Assembly (NCBI GenBank): GCA_030447595.1
Contig: JAUJON010000006.1
Span: 1 to 64,000 of the forward strand
DNA length: 64,000 nt
Source of the DNA: Thermosynechococcaceae cyanobacterium YX3bin19
Lineage (GTDB): Bacteria; Cyanobacteriota; Cyanobacteriia; Thermosynechococcales; Thermosynechococcaceae
Reading direction: 5' to 3'
A program made the translations under genes and the position numbers. The notes under the pieces are model-generated. The model made no database searches. It saw nothing but the letters and a program-made list of their open reading frames with translations, and was not told the origin of the DNA. Of this stretch, positions 10,075 through 22,460 are shown piece after piece. Within the stretch, counting starts at the first letter, position 1, and the number at the start of each line of letters is the position of its first letter.

Positions 10075-10875
10075 CTACACAGCGCTGCTCTCGGAAGCTG
10101 CTTCCGGGAACAGGCTCACTAAACGAGAATCGGTAAAGTCACGAATACATAGTTCTGCTCCTGCTGCTAATAACTCTGATTCTGTTTCAGTTGTTAATAC
10201 TCCCCAGCAGCGCATATTGGCGTTACGAGCTGCTTTGACACCAGCGGTGGCATCCTCAAAAACCAGGCATCGTGAGGGGGATACACCTAAGCGCTCGGCT
10301 ACCAGCAAATAGCACTGGGGGTCAGGCTTCCCGCGGATAACATCTGTGTCAATCACTGTTGCCTCAAAGTAGTTGCGTAGATCTTGATGAGCAAGCAGCA
10401 AGTCAACGTTTTCTCGACAGGCTGAAGTTCCTAGACCTATCTTTAACCCAGCCTGGCGCGCTTGCTGTAACCACTCAGTTAAACCGGGTAGCCAGGTAAT
10501 TTCCTGGCGAATCAAGTCACGGTAGACCGCTTCTTTGCTGCTGCCCCAAAGCTGCACCTCTGCGTCGGTGAGGTGCTCACCTAGTAATTCACGAAGCAAC
10601 TCACTATTTCGCTTGCCCCCCATGCGGCTGAGGCGGTCTATCATCGAATCGGGAAGTTCTGGTGTCTCGACAATGTAGCGAGCCCAGGCTTTCAGGTGAT
10701 ACGGCATGGTGTCACACAGGACGCCATCCATATCGAAGATTAGAGCCTCGAGGGGGGTTGAACTATCAGTTCCTGCAAAAGCTGACTGAACAAACGTCGG
10801 TGATCTAACAGCAGAGAATTCCATGAAATTTGCTGGCTGAGGGATTGAGTTTACGAACTCAAAGTTTCTCAACAT
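10075..10875 (-). CDS. HAD-superfamily phosphatase/phosphomutase, beta-PGM type
   Basis: HAD motif I is DMDGVLCDT (nucleophile and acid Asp near residues 48-50), the cap follows, motif II is GLGTSA, motif III has RGKPDP, and motif IV is LVFEDATAGVKAA. This fits the beta-phosphoglucomutase/phosphatase subfamily; the substrate is not determinable. The annotated 266 aa include a ~45-residue N-terminal extension, and a start at the internal ATG 10824 (MEFSAVRS) is equally possible because neither has a good ribosome site. It is convergent with tpiA with only 5 bp between the stops. Intact. Confidence 0.85.
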   Translation of the reverse strand: MLRNFEFVNSIPQPANFMEFSAVRSPTFVQSAFAGTDSSTPLEALIFDMDGVLCDTMPYHLKAWARYIVETPELPDSMIDRLSRMGGKRNSELLRELLGEHLTDAEVQLWGSSKEAVYRDLIRQEITWLPGLTEWLQQARQAGLKIGLGTSACRENVDLLLAHQDLRNYFEATVIDTDVIRGKPDPQCYLLVAERLGVSPSRCLVFEDATAGVKAARNANMRCWGVLTTETESELLAAGAELCIRDFTDSRLVSLFPEAASESSAV

Positions 10876-10948
10876 CTGCCTGCATTCAGGCAGAAGTCCT
10901 TGTTATGCTAATTTCTATCAAGTTTTTTGGCAATTTATTTACAACTTT

Positions 10949-11425
10949 ATGTCGCTTCCCTTCTTTCTGAAATATATTGCTCCCTACTTTCATCCCGTCC
11001 TCATGTGGCTGGCTTTGGGACTGAGCTTTTATGCTTTGTACCTAGGAATGCAATCGCGGCGCATCCGCTATGTGGAAGGTGATGTCAAAAAAGAACTGAT
11101 CCAGGGAAGATACGGTGTCCGGCACTACCAGGCTGGTTCGTTACTGCTGTCGCTGATGGTCTTAGGTGCGATCGGCGCCATTGCCGTTACCTACATCAAT
11201 AATGGCAAGCTATTTGTCGGCCCCCACCTATTGGCAGGATTGGGTATGACTGGCTTAGTTGCGGTTTCAGCCTCCCTGGCTCCGTTTGTGCAAAAGGGAC
11301 GAGACTGGGCTCGGCTCACCCATATTACGCTGGGTCTGCTGCTACTCAGTGTATTTGCCTGGCAGGCCGTGACCGGCATGCAGATCGTTCAGAAACTAAT
11401 TAGTCAAAGTACGGGAAATGCTTAG
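10949..11425 (+). CDS. DUF4079 integral membrane protein
   Basis: A 158-aa protein with four hydrophobic helices: PVLMWLALGLSFYALYLG, LLLSLMVLGAIGAIAVTYI, LLAGLGMTGLVAVSASLA and ITLGLLLLSVFAWQAVTGM. Conserved His residues (HPVLMW, RHYQAG, PHLLAG, LTHITLG) suggest heme or metal ligation as in cytochrome b561-like folds. DUF4079 is common in cyanobacteria and has no settled function. It is divergent from the HAD gene with 73 bp between starts. Intact. Confidence 0.85.
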   Translation: MSLPFFLKYIAPYFHPVLMWLALGLSFYALYLGMQSRRIRYVEGDVKKELIQGRYGVRHYQAGSLLLSLMVLGAIGAIAVTYINNGKLFVGPHLLAGLGMTGLVAVSASLAPFVQKGRDWARLTHITLGLLLLSVFAWQAVTGMQIVQKLISQSTGNA

Positions 11426-11639
11426 CATTGAGGCCTCTTTTCTAAAACTCCTTTGGGTATGGCGGTCAGCTACCTACCTGTTTAGACAGACTAGCGATCT
11501 TTGAGGCTGGAGTGCTGCCCCTCTTTGCCATAGAATGACCTACTGTGGAGGATATTTCGAGTTAGCATTATTAGCCATCTAGGAATCTTCCACAAATAGC
11601 TATAGAACTAGCTGCTGCCCTGTCTCCACTTTTGCCATC

Positions 11640-13213
11640 ATGTCAAGGTTCTTGTCTCCGTCCAATTGACCAAGCTGGGATTGATATTTTATCTCAGGTT
11701 GCTCAGGTTGATGTTCATACCAATTTGTCTCCAGAAGAACTCCTGCGGATCATTCCTGACTACGATGCCTGATGATCCGCTCTGGTACTCGTAACCCAGG
11801 CGGTGATCGAGGCAGGAACGCAGCTGAAAGTGATCGGTCGCGCGGGGGTTGGCGTTGACAACGTGGATGTGCCGGCAGCCACTCGCAAGGGAATTGTGGT
11901 GGTCAACTCACCAGAGGGCAATACCATAGCCGCTGCTGAGCATACCCTGGCTTTGATGCTGGCCCTATCTCGCTATATCCCTGATGCAAATCATTCCATT
12001 AAAAATGGCCAGTGGGATCGCGCGAAGTTTTACAGGAGTTGAGGTTTACAAGAAACTCTGGGAATCCTTGGGTTAGGTAAAATTGGCTCCCACGTCGCGA
12101 CCGTAGCGCAGGCAATGGGGATGAGAAGTACTGGCCTACGATCCGTTTCTTTCGAGCAGATGAGCCGATCAGCTAGGCCGTCGCCTGGTGGAGCTGGATG
12201 TGCTGTTCAGTGAGGCTGACTATATTACCCTGCACCTGCCGAAGACTCCCGAGACTCAGCACTTAATCAATGCGGAAACCCTTGGCAAAGATGAAACCAA
12301 CGGCCCGGATTATTAACTGTGCCCGGGGTGGCATTATTGACGAAACGTCCCTAGCTACGGCCTTGAAGGAGGGCAAGATTGCTGGCGCGGCTTTAGATGT
12401 CTACGAAACAGAGCCCCTGGGAGAATCGCCGTTGCGATCGCTAGGGCGAGAAGTCATCCTCACCCCGCATTTAGGAGTTTCCACGGAAGAAGCCCAAACA
12501 AACGTCGCCATTGATGTTGCCGAGCAAATCCGGGATGTCTTGTTGGGTCTACCCGCTCGCTCCGCTGTGAATATCCCTGGTCTCCGACCCGATCTCTTGG
12601 AAAAACTGAAGCCTTACCTGCAGCTAGCCGAGCTACTAGGCAACATGGTCGGCCAACTAGCAGGGGCCGGATTGAGGCGTTGGTCGTGCGCTTGCAGGAG
12701 ATTGGCAACCAACGAAAGCCAGCCAATTGTCATTGCGGCCCAGAAAGGGCTGCTTTCTCCGGCACTGCAAGAACGGGTGAACTACGTCAACGCGGGTATC
12801 GAAGCAAAGGAGCGAGGGGATTCGCGTGATTGAAACTCGTGATGCTTCAGTCAGAGACTACGCTGGCTCGATTCATTTATCGGCTACAGGCCGCTGGGCG
12901 ACGCTCAGTCACTGGAGCCCTGCTGGGGGGCAGAAGAGATCCGGATCACCGACATTGATGACTTTCCAGTAAATGTGGCCCCAACCCGGTATATGCTGAT
13001 CACCCTGCACCGGGATATGCCCGGTATTATCGGCAAGATTGGTTCCCTGCTGGGCAGCTTCAATGTCAAATTGCCAGTATGCAGGTAGGCCGGAAGATGG
13101 TCCGAGGGGATGCGGTAATGGTCCTCAGCATTGATGACCCGCTGCCGGAAGGTATTTTGACTGAAATTACCAAAGTACCAGGCATCCGTGACGCCTACGT
13201 GGTGAATCTATAA
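11640..13213 (+). pseudogene. serA: D-3-phosphoglycerate dehydrogenase, multiply frameshifted
   Basis: The whole enzyme can be followed: QAGIDILSQVAQVDVHTNLS, then VIEAGTQLKVIGRAGVGVDN, the NAD-binding LGILGLGKIGSHVA, catalytic-domain RIINCARGGIIDETS and LTPHLGVSTEEA, the ASB domain, and a C-terminal ACT domain (YMLITLHRDMPGIIGKI) ending RDAYVVNL. Damage includes shifts around 11640-11670, 11770, 12035, 12130-12180, 12665-12700, 12820-12890 and 13065. The normal protein (~527 aa) makes 3-phosphohydroxypyruvate for serine synthesis. Either a second serA exists elsewhere or serine comes from another route. It is followed within 10 bp by the haloperoxidase pseudogene. Confidence 0.9.
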
Positions 13214-13219
13214 ATTACG

Positions 13220-13579
13220 CTAAGAAGTCCTGTGGACGACGTAGTTACTACAGCTCTTCCCATTGCTAGTCCGTCTTCGTTTGCTGACTGAAAGTGAATC
13301 CCACCATAGATACGGCTGATACCGGTTTCATCTGCTGCTTCCGTGAAGCTATCGAAGGAGCGAACCACACCGGGTAACGGATGTCGCCAAGCTGATGTCG
13401 CCGAAAGACGTTAGTGTTCGCGTCTGCGGCACCACTAAACGCGCTGTGCCCCGACACGTATTCAGGAAATGGTGGAGTTTGAGCAGGGGAGCCCAGCCTG
13501 AGCAGCAGTTGTATCTGGTTGCCATCCGTGTCTGCTTGCTGAATTGCAGTAATTGGACGCCAGAAATCATTGCTCGAGC
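13220..13579 (-). pseudogene. Vanadium-dependent haloperoxidase, C-terminal fragment (piece 3)
   Basis: The minus strand from 13579 reads SSSNDFWRPITAIQ, then PPFPEYVSGHSAFSGAA, whose SGH is the vanadate-binding and acid-base site of vanadium haloperoxidases (PAP2-like fold). After a shift near 13390 it reads VVRSFDSFTEAADETG and RIYGGIHFQSANEDGLAMG, containing the second Arg/His pair. It ends near 13220 beside the serA stop. The piece joins to the fragment at 14511-14955 once the IS630 element at 13580-14510 is removed. Such enzymes halogenate organic compounds with peroxide, usually outside the cytoplasm. Confidence 0.85.
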
Positions 13580-14510
13580 TATAGTCATTCAGGTTAGGAC
13601 GTAGACTAGGTAGCGGCCCTCTGCGTCTACCGTGGCTCAACCCTACAGTGATGACTTCCGGCGAAAGTAATGCAAGCGATTGAGTTGGACGGTCTCAAGA
13701 AAAGTGAGCGAGCCAACTGTTTAATATCGAGTCGCAACACGATAGGTATGGTTCAGCGCAAAGCCGAAACAGGTGATGTCAAGCCAAAGCCGGAACAAAG
13801 GGATTCCACAGAACTCAAAATCAGCAATTGGGAAAGTTTCGGGACTTTGTCAGGCCTGGGGATAAAACCTAAGCGGAAATGGCACAGCTATGGGATGAAA
13901 TTAGTCAGCGGACAATTTCGAGGGCATTGCGGAAAATTAAGCATACTCGTAAAAAACCTACGGGTATTGCCAACGGGATGAAGCCAAACGGGGCGGACTT
14001 TTAAGCACAACTGCAAGACCCCAAAGCGCCGCACTTGATCTATGTCGATGAATCGGGTATGGATGAACGCGATAACTACGGCTATGGGTACTCCCCAGCC
14101 GGGGAACGCTTCTACGACTCAAATCGGGTCGGCGGCAGGACGTATTAATATGATCGCTGGGTATCGGGATGGTCAACTGATTGGTGCCTTTACGGTCGAG
14201 GGGGCGTGTAACCGTAGTGTGTTTGAGCTCTGGATAGAAACCTGCTTGATTCCAGTGTTGCGTCCGGGTGAGTGGGTGATTGTGGATAATGCGACGTTTC
14301 ATCATGGCGGTCGGATTGCCCCATTGATTGAAGCCGCAGGGTGTCAACTTGTCTACCTGCGCCGCCCTATTCACCCGACCTCAACCGGATTGAGAAGTGT
14401 TGGGCATGGGTTAAAGATCGGATTCGCAAACTGTTTACCCAAATCGGATAATTTGTGGATGCGATGGAAGCCGTTCTCGCTAAAGCAGCGTCCTACTGAA
14501 GGTGGCTATA
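13580..14510 (+). mobile_element. IS630-family element 1, inserted in the haloperoxidase
   Basis: Both ends are recognisable. The left end reads CTATAGTCATTCAGGTTAGG inward. The right end, read inward on the other strand, is CTATAGCCACCTTCAGTAGG. These are imperfect ~22-bp inverted repeats, each starting at a TA dinucleotide as expected for IS630/mariner insertion into TA. Removing ~930 bp rejoins haloperoxidase codons YSYSHLQ and YSSSNDFW. The element encodes one degraded transposase on the plus strand. Confidence 0.8.
13637..14499 (+). pseudogene. IS630-family transposase, frameshifted
   Basis: The N-terminal helix-turn-helix begins PYSDDFRRKV and continues with MQAIELDGLKKSE and ISRNTIGMV. 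After shifts near 13720, 13770 and 13860-13980 the catalytic DDE domain appears: HLIYVDESGMDERD (first Asp), WVIVDNATFHHGG (second Asp) and a degraded PYSPDLNRIEK (Glu). It ends at TGA 14497-14499. At least four frame changes make it non-autonomous. It is oriented opposite to the gene it interrupts. Confidence 0.85.
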
Positions 14511-14955
14511 GCTATACTTGGCATCCCAGGCAACAATTCCGGCATCGGCCTCAGCAACGTTCAGTAGTGCAAAGAGTCTTGCATTCTCGGACAAGTGTTC
14601 CCTTGAGCTAGGAGACTCGTTCTGCAATCAAGTTCCCATTAATGGTGGGTAAAGGTGTCTGCACCATCGGCCCAAAACTGGGCAATTTCTCTGCTCTGCT
14701 GCGTGAGTTGTGCTACTTCGAGACTGCCTAGCGCTTTGACTTGATTGAGATCCGCTGTGTACTCAGCACTGTCTAGAGCTGGAGACCCTCTGGACCAACT
14801 GGGAGCTGCTGGTTATGGTAAAGGGCGTTACATCAAGCCATTGGGGTAAAAGGGCTAGAAGAAGATCTGGTGGAGTTGGCTGCCAATCACCCGGCTCAGT
14901 TCCCGGAGTATATGAGACCACGTTGTTTGAGCCATCAGTGTTCCGCCAAGCCAAT
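14511..14955 (-). pseudogene. Vanadium-dependent haloperoxidase, middle fragment (piece 2)
   Basis: The minus strand from 14955 reads LAWRNTDGSNNVVSYTPGT and EPGDWQPTPPD, then, after shifts near 14800 and 14650, TADLNQVKALGSLEVAQLTQ, IAQFWADGADTFT and NVAEADAGIVAWDAKYSYSH. These are typical of the central helical part of PAP2-fold vanadium haloperoxidases. The left end meets IS630 element 1. The right end meets the IS256/IS630 block at about 14956, where the continuing sequence (QFVAD) lies 2.4 kb away at 17363. Confidence 0.85.
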
Positions 14956-15049
14956 AAAGTAGGTGTGCAGAATTAATGACACATAGCAGAGGGAGGGTAG
15001 CTAGACTCAAAAGCAGAAGCATCGTTGTGAGCTTGCATGAGATTTATTC

Positions 15050-16400
15050 AAAACGGGTATGTCAATAGTTTTGTGTAAGCGCGAGAAAGTCAATAGGGAA
15101 GCGCTCTGGGAACTCAATGGCAAAGCAAGTCAGAGCAGCCAACTGTCTTTGAGGGCATCGTCCATTTCTGGTAATATTCCTGAGGGCCAAGTAAAGCAAC
15201 TTGAGTACGGCATCATCTGGAAATGGGCCTTCGTCTTGAGCACCTTGCGCAAAGAGCGGCTGAGCGACTCCAATAGCATTGGTGGTGTAGACCACCCGCC
15301 GGATATCAGCCGGATAGGCAAAGAAGGAATAATCCTTTCCCAATGCCTCCCACAGGCCACTGATGACCGGTAGAGGTAGCAGGTATCCCACTTCTACAGG
15401 CAAAGGCTGTGAGCGCATCTTCTGCCTGCTCAAGCGTACTGGTTTTTAGTAGATACTCTTGAGGTCAGCGGCCACTGCGCTGTTGCTTCCAGGGGACATA
15501 CTTGAGGGAATTGAGGGACGGTGGTGGACAAATGCTACAACCGCACCTGAGTTTGAGGGTAAAGCCTTCAATTGCCTCTGGGAACCCAGTGAGTCCATCC
15601 ACGCAGGCAATCAAGATATCTTGGAGGCCCTGGTTCTTGAGTTCGGTGAGGATTGCTAACCAGAACTTGGCTCCTTCAGTTTGGGCTATCCACAGTCCCA
15701 GCAGTTCCTTGTTGCCTGAGAGGTTCACGCCCAGGACTAGATAGACCGCCTTGTTCATCACCCGGTTATGTTCGCGGACTTTGATGATGAGGGCATCCAA
15801 CCAGATGGGGTAGAGCGCCTCTAGGACGCGCCTGCCATTGACGCACTTCCTCAATGACAACATCAGTCACTTGGCTAATCAGGGTGGCAGAAATTTCTAC
15901 GCCATAGAGGTCCTGCAGGTGAGCTGAATTACCCTGGGTGCTGCAACCTTCGCATACGGTACGACCTTCTCTTCTAATCCAGCTAGACGCCGCTGCCCTT
16001 TGGGGACTAACACTGGCTCAAAGGTACCTGGCGGTCCTGAGGGACTTGAATTGGAAGTTGGCCTAGGTCTCCCTGTTCGTTTTCGCTGAGTAGCCGTTGC
16101 GGTTGCTGCGGGAGGTCTTCGGCTTGGGCGGGTGCTTCCACTTCAAACTGAGCAGTGCTCTTGTTCCAGGTGATGGCTCAGTTCTGCTTGCAGGGCTCGC
16201 TCCACTAAGCGTTTGCTCAGTTGTTTGAGCAGACCATCTTTCCCAGGATGGCTTCAAATCTGGGGTAGTCTCCTCTCCAGCAACTCATCGAGGAGTTCAT
16301 CGGCTCGGGTTTTTCAATTCTTCTTCTAGGCATGGCGGTCTCCTCTAATAGGTTCTAGCTACTTAAACCGCTATTGTCATCGAATTTACACTCTCAAAAC
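15050..16400 (-). mobile_element. IS256-family element remnant
   Basis: A ~1.35-kb block carrying one IS256-type transposase on the minus strand. The left end contains GGGTATGTCAATAGTTTTGT and the right end, read inward, GGGTTTTGAGAGTGTAAA. They are alike only loosely, so exact ends are uncertain. The block sits beside IS630 element 2, and together they interrupt the haloperoxidase. I could not define a target-site duplication. Confidence 0.65.
15062..16333 (-). pseudogene. IS256 (Mutator-type) transposase, frameshifted
   Basis: ATG 16333 gives MPRRRIEKPE. The catalytic part in ORF 15465-15863 reads YPIWLDALIIKVRE, NKAVYLVLGVNLSGNKELLG, WIAQTEGAKFWLAILTELKN and ILIACVDGLTGFPEAI, with Asp residues of the DDE triad in WLDA and VDGL. 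ORF 15062-15433 holds the end (YPADIRRVVYTTNAI, KLLYLALRNI, RFAIEFPERF-like). Frame changes lie in the N-terminal third (16050-15870) and near 15540 and 15450. Not functional as read. Confidence 0.88.
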
Positions 16401-17340
16401 CCAGTCCAGAAACCATCGGCTTACTTCGAACGGATTTATTCTGTGGACAAAGTCGCCATCATCAAGTCCGACAATCGCGCTCATTGTATTGTGCTAAGTT
16501 TTCATAGTTTTACGCTGGCTCAATTAATGAGCATCTTTGGGGTCAGTCGCAAGACCCTTCATAACTGGTTGAGAGCATGGGAAACGGAGAAATTCGTCGG
16601 TTTGTGGCGGATCAACCGCCGTGAGGCAGAAAGCCGACGTTCACGGTAAGCAAGGAGTAGATTCAAGAGTGGGCAACAAGACCCCAAGAATCTCAAGCAA
16701 GTGTTAGCGAAAGTGAAAAGCGTGGGGCATCAGCGCAGGCAAGACACGATTAAGCGAGTCTGAAAGCGTTGAATATGAGTTGGCATCGGATGAGACGAGT
16801 TGTGAATCGACAACCGAGCGCAATGCAAGACGATCAACAAAAGCAAGAAAATCTCGAACAGTTGAATGATTGAATGAACAGGGGAAATTGATTTGAGATA
16901 CTTCGACGAGACCGGCTTAACGCCCTATGTACCTTATGCGTGCAGGACAAAGGCACAACGACTTGCTTAAACAGTGCTCAAAGCAAACGATTAAATATCT
17001 TGGGATTGATGAACCACAGCAATGATTTATCGTCGCAATTCTTTGAAGGCAGAGTAACCAGTGAGGTCGTCATCGCTTGCTTGTGATCAATTTAAACATT
17101 AGCAAACGAACGGTTGTGATGGATCAAGCGTCAATTCATACCAGTCATGCCATTCTCGTGCTGGCTGAGTGGCAGGAGAAGCAGTTAGAGATTTTCTGGT
17201 TGCCGACCTATTCTCCGCACCTGAATCTCATTGAGATCCTCTGGCGCTTTATGAAATATGAGTGGATGAAGTTGAGGCCTACGTAACTGACGAGCCTGGT
17301 CAATACGTCGAAAAGGTTAATTTTGGCAGCAAATACGTAA
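16374..17340 (+). pseudogene. IS630-family transposase (element 2), frameshifted
   Basis: ORF 16374-16649 holds the N-terminal helix-turn-helix (FTLAQLMSIFGVSRKTLHNW). Frameshifted scraps follow with RYFDETGLTPYVPYA (first Asp), then ORF 17077-17286 with RTVVMDQASIHTSHA (second Asp) and FWLPTYSPHLNLIEILWRF (Glu). At least five frame breaks. It differs from IS630 element 1 in sequence and subgroup. The element probably extends to about 17340-17362, where haloperoxidase sequence resumes (CATGTATTGGATCCGCAACA). Confidence 0.82.
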
Positions 17341-17362
17341 TTAATTTTGCTTAGGCATGTAT

Positions 17363-18075
17363 TGGATCCGCAACAAACTGGCTCAAGGGCAACGCTGTTA
17401 TTCTCAGAGTGACCGTTAGCCACCTCTGCCAGAGACAACCCTAGTTGCGTGTCAAATGTTGCCGTTTGAGTTGGGTACAAATTAACTAAGATCCGGTGCG
17501 CTGCGGTAGCTGCCGTGGCAGCTTTCGTGACATTCCCTCTGGAGCTACAGTGTCTACATCCCCGTTGTTGCTTAGCTGATCAATGAGACAGTAGCATAGA
17601 TTCCTGCGTGAACCATCGCCATGTTTCGCGCTGCTAATGGAGGTGCTGTTCTGTCGGTTGCTACAGCGTTTAGCAGGGTGGCATTCCAGTCAAGCACAAC
17701 ATCAGTCCCTGTTGCAGAAACACGGGCGCTGGCTAAGTTATTGTTTTCATTGCTTTCAGTGATCGCGTCGTCACCATCAATGTCAGTAATAAGATAGTAA
17801 GCTCCTGGTGCTACACCCTCTGGATTCGTAAAGTCTAGGGTATAGGTTTGGGATGAACTCGGTAATAAGTTAACCCCTGGGGACCTCAAACTACTGAGAA
17901 GCTGATCGTTGCTATCGAGAATAGAGTCAGTTGATGCAAAGATACTGATCTCTAAGAGTTCTGCTTTGATTGCCTTGATTTCTGACAACAACCTGCACTT
18001 GACCCTGATCGTCTGCAGTAATAGTCTTTGGCAGCTTGACCTTGCCTATCGCGCTAGTGAGATCGGGTAGAAAGG
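17363..18075 (-). pseudogene. CARDB domain + vanadium haloperoxidase N-terminus (piece 1)
   Basis: The minus strand from about 18075 reads SAIGKVKLPKTITADDQGQV, then an Ig-like CARDB domain (SSSQTYTLDFTNPEG, DGDDAITESNENNNLASA). The haloperoxidase start follows: VVLDWNATLLNAVATDRTAP, ARNMAMVHAGIY and, after a shift, LYPTQTATFDTQLGLSLAEV and NGHSENNSVAL. It breaks at 17363 against the IS block. CARDB domains are extracellular adhesion/scaffold modules, so the enzyme was probably exported. Shifts at about 17990, 17590 and 17500. The original start codon is not identified. Confidence 0.82.
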
Positions 18076-18430
18076 TAGTCTTTTGCCTGTTTTAAAAGCG
18101 CACTACGAGTTAAGGGGTCGCTAATAAAACTACCCACAAGAGGGTAATCCCTAGTTTTGCCAGTTAGAAGGTCTCTATCCGGTCCATAGTCAAGTGTAGA
18201 AACATTCCCACAACTCTTGTGAAGCAGTCTAGTTTAGAGGTGAGTGAATCCTTGTACTCAGAAGCCCTGAGGCTATCAAAGGTGCGATTTACTAGAAATT
18301 TTGTCAGCCAATCATCTTCTAGAGTTTTAGGCCCCTGACCTAAACTAAGTTCACGTCGGAACAGTAGCCCCCAATGCTTTCCATCGTCAGTACTCTGGTG
18401 GTATAGCTTTAGTATCAAGGGATATATCAA
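18060..18430 (-). pseudogene. Unrecognised degenerate coding fragment
   Basis: ORF 18164-18430 (88 aa) reads DDWLTKFLVNRTFDSLRASE and LDCFTRVVGMFLHLT. A frame change near 18180 would extend it with DLLTGKTRDYPLVGSFISDP and SALLKQAKDYLSTRSH before a stop at ~18060. Composition is protein-like in both parts, but I do not recognise a family. It lies upstream of, and slightly overlaps, the CARDB region on the same strand, so it could be a separate decayed gene or an N-terminal part of the same protein. Confidence 0.4.
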
Positions 18431-18553
18431 AAAAGCTGGATCTCATCGAACCTTAGTGCAAACATTCTTCATGCTTAGCAGAAAGTAACCAGTTCCAGGC
18501 AGGGACAAGAGAAGTGGACACAACTGTAGAAATACATCCTGATTGAGGCTCTA

Positions 18554-19441
18554 TTGGTTACAACCTGGTGGGGAGATTCAAATTCTCAGTGATCCTGCCC
18601 TGGAGGATCTAATTTTCTGGCGGCTAGAGGATTTGGCTGTCGCGGAACTTCCAGCCAGCCTCAAGGCGCTTAGGGTTTGGTGCTAGTCTTCTTACGCCAT
18701 GATCAGTTGCATCAGTCAGACTTAGAAGGCTTGGCGCGGGTCCTTGATCAGGACGCCGTAGGGGTTGGTTTTACCCCTTCTACCGTCAGTTGGCACCTGC
18801 TTAGTGAAGAAGACTGGGCCAATAGCTGGAAGCAGTACTGGCATCCTCAGGAGGTTGGCGATCGCCTGTTGATTTACCCGGCCTGGTTGCCCTTGCCGGA
18901 GACGACAGAACGGATGCTCCTGCGACTGAACCCGGGTGTTGCCTTTGGCACAGGTGCTCATGCGACAACACAACTTTGCCTGGAAGCACTGGAAACGCAG
19001 TTAGACCAGACGGATCAGGAAGTGATTGCAGATATTGGCTGTGGTTCGGGCATTTTATCGATTGCAGCAATTCTGTTGGGTGCCCAGCAGGTCTACGCTG
19101 TTGATGTTGATCCCCTGGCTGTCAAGTCGGCCCGGGACAGCCGTGCGCTCAATCAGATTGACTCTCGACGGGTGGTGGTTGAGCAGGGGAGCGTGGAGCG
19201 GTTGATGGAACTCATTGACCGCCCCGTGGATGGCATTGTCTGCAATATTTTGGCAAACGTGATTATTAACCTGATTCCTCAAATGACGGCGATCGCTAAG
19301 GCTTCCACTTGGGGCATTCTCAGCGGCATTTTGGGCAATCAAGCTAAACCGGTGAGTGAGATCCTGGAACAGCACCACTGGAGAATTATCGCCTTGCAGC
19401 AACAGCAAGAGTGGTGCTGTATTCACATCCGGCGGTCATAA
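18554..19441 (+). pseudogene. prmA: Ribosomal protein L11 methyltransferase, N-terminus broken
   Basis: The catalytic domain is intact from 18677: [19 protein letters not shown], the SAM-binding [17 protein letters not shown] and the methylase motif [10 protein letters not shown]. Upstream, the N-terminal L11-binding domain is readable only with breaks: TTWW, shift, EIQILSDPALEDLIFWRLED, shift, FGCRGTSSQ, then an in-frame TAG at 18671. Full-length PrmA is ~295-300 aa; the open part is 254 aa from a TTG. It might still make a catalytic domain, but without the L11-targeting half activity is doubtful. In Synechocystis prmA and serA are neighbours; here ~5 kb of decayed DNA separates them. Confidence 0.8.
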
Positions 19442-19442
19442 C

Positions 19443-19760
19443 TTAGAGCAGGGGTTCTAAGCGTTGGATGAGCTGTTCCACGGGCACCACGCCTTCAATG
19501 CGGTCTACGGCCTGACCGTTCTTAAAAAGTACTAGGGTCGGCAGGGCATGGACCTGGTACTGAGAAGCCAACTGGGGATAGTTGTCCGTGTTGATCTTGA
19601 CAACCTGTATCTTTTGCTTCATCTGCGCGTTCACCTGATCCAAGATTGGTTCCATCATCCTGCAAGGACCGCACCAGGGAGCAGAAAAATCAACTAATAA
19701 CGGCTTATCTGCTTCCGCCAGCAAATCCTCAAAGCTGTTGAACTGTTTTTTAGTCGCCAT
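19443..19760 (-). CDS. Thioredoxin, y type
   Basis: A 105-aa thioredoxin with active site WCGPC ([14 protein letters not shown]) and the cis-Pro loop HALPTLVLFKNG. The ending VDRIEGVVPVEQLIQRL matches the y-type (TrxQ-like) thioredoxins of cyanobacteria, which are linked to peroxiredoxin reduction and oxidative stress. It is convergent with prmA, with one base between the stops. The ATG follows AGGATG-like sequence. Intact, and distinct from the m-type copy at the left window edge. Confidence 0.92.
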   Translation of the reverse strand: MATKKQFNSFEDLLAEADKPLLVDFSAPWCGPCRMMEPILDQVNAQMKQKIQVVKINTDNYPQLASQYQVHALPTLVLFKNGQAVDRIEGVVPVEQLIQRLEPLL

Positions 19761-19920
19761 AGGATGTAATGAACTGACAGTATCCTGTTAAATTCTATTC
19801 CAAGTTTAAATAAGTAAATAAACTGGATTCAATTTATTTACAGCCTTGGTCAAACTCTGGCTCCTGAACGCCAAGCAAGTTCTGAAAGCCTTTGATGAGT
19901 CGCAGCCACCAATGTCCTAA

Positions 19921-22325
<2,405 letters not shown>

Positions 22326-22460
22326 ACTCAGGACAAGGTTGGCTTTTACAGATCCTTATTATAAGCTCCGCCTAGAAGGACCCAAATTATAAGCTGCGGC
22401 TCCAGGTCAATGCTGCAGCAGCAAGCGGCTTCTAAAATACTACTCAGAACTCCTGAACTA

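Noticed and set aside
13266-13640. Minus ORF of 124 aa as an independent gene
   Set aside because: Its middle is the haloperoxidase SGH region. Its first residues belong to the IS630 end and its last ~30 are out of frame.
14955-17363. Target-site duplication of the IS256/IS630 block
   Set aside because: Flanks CCGCCAAGCCA and GTATTGGATCC do not share a convincing direct repeat, and two elements are adjacent.
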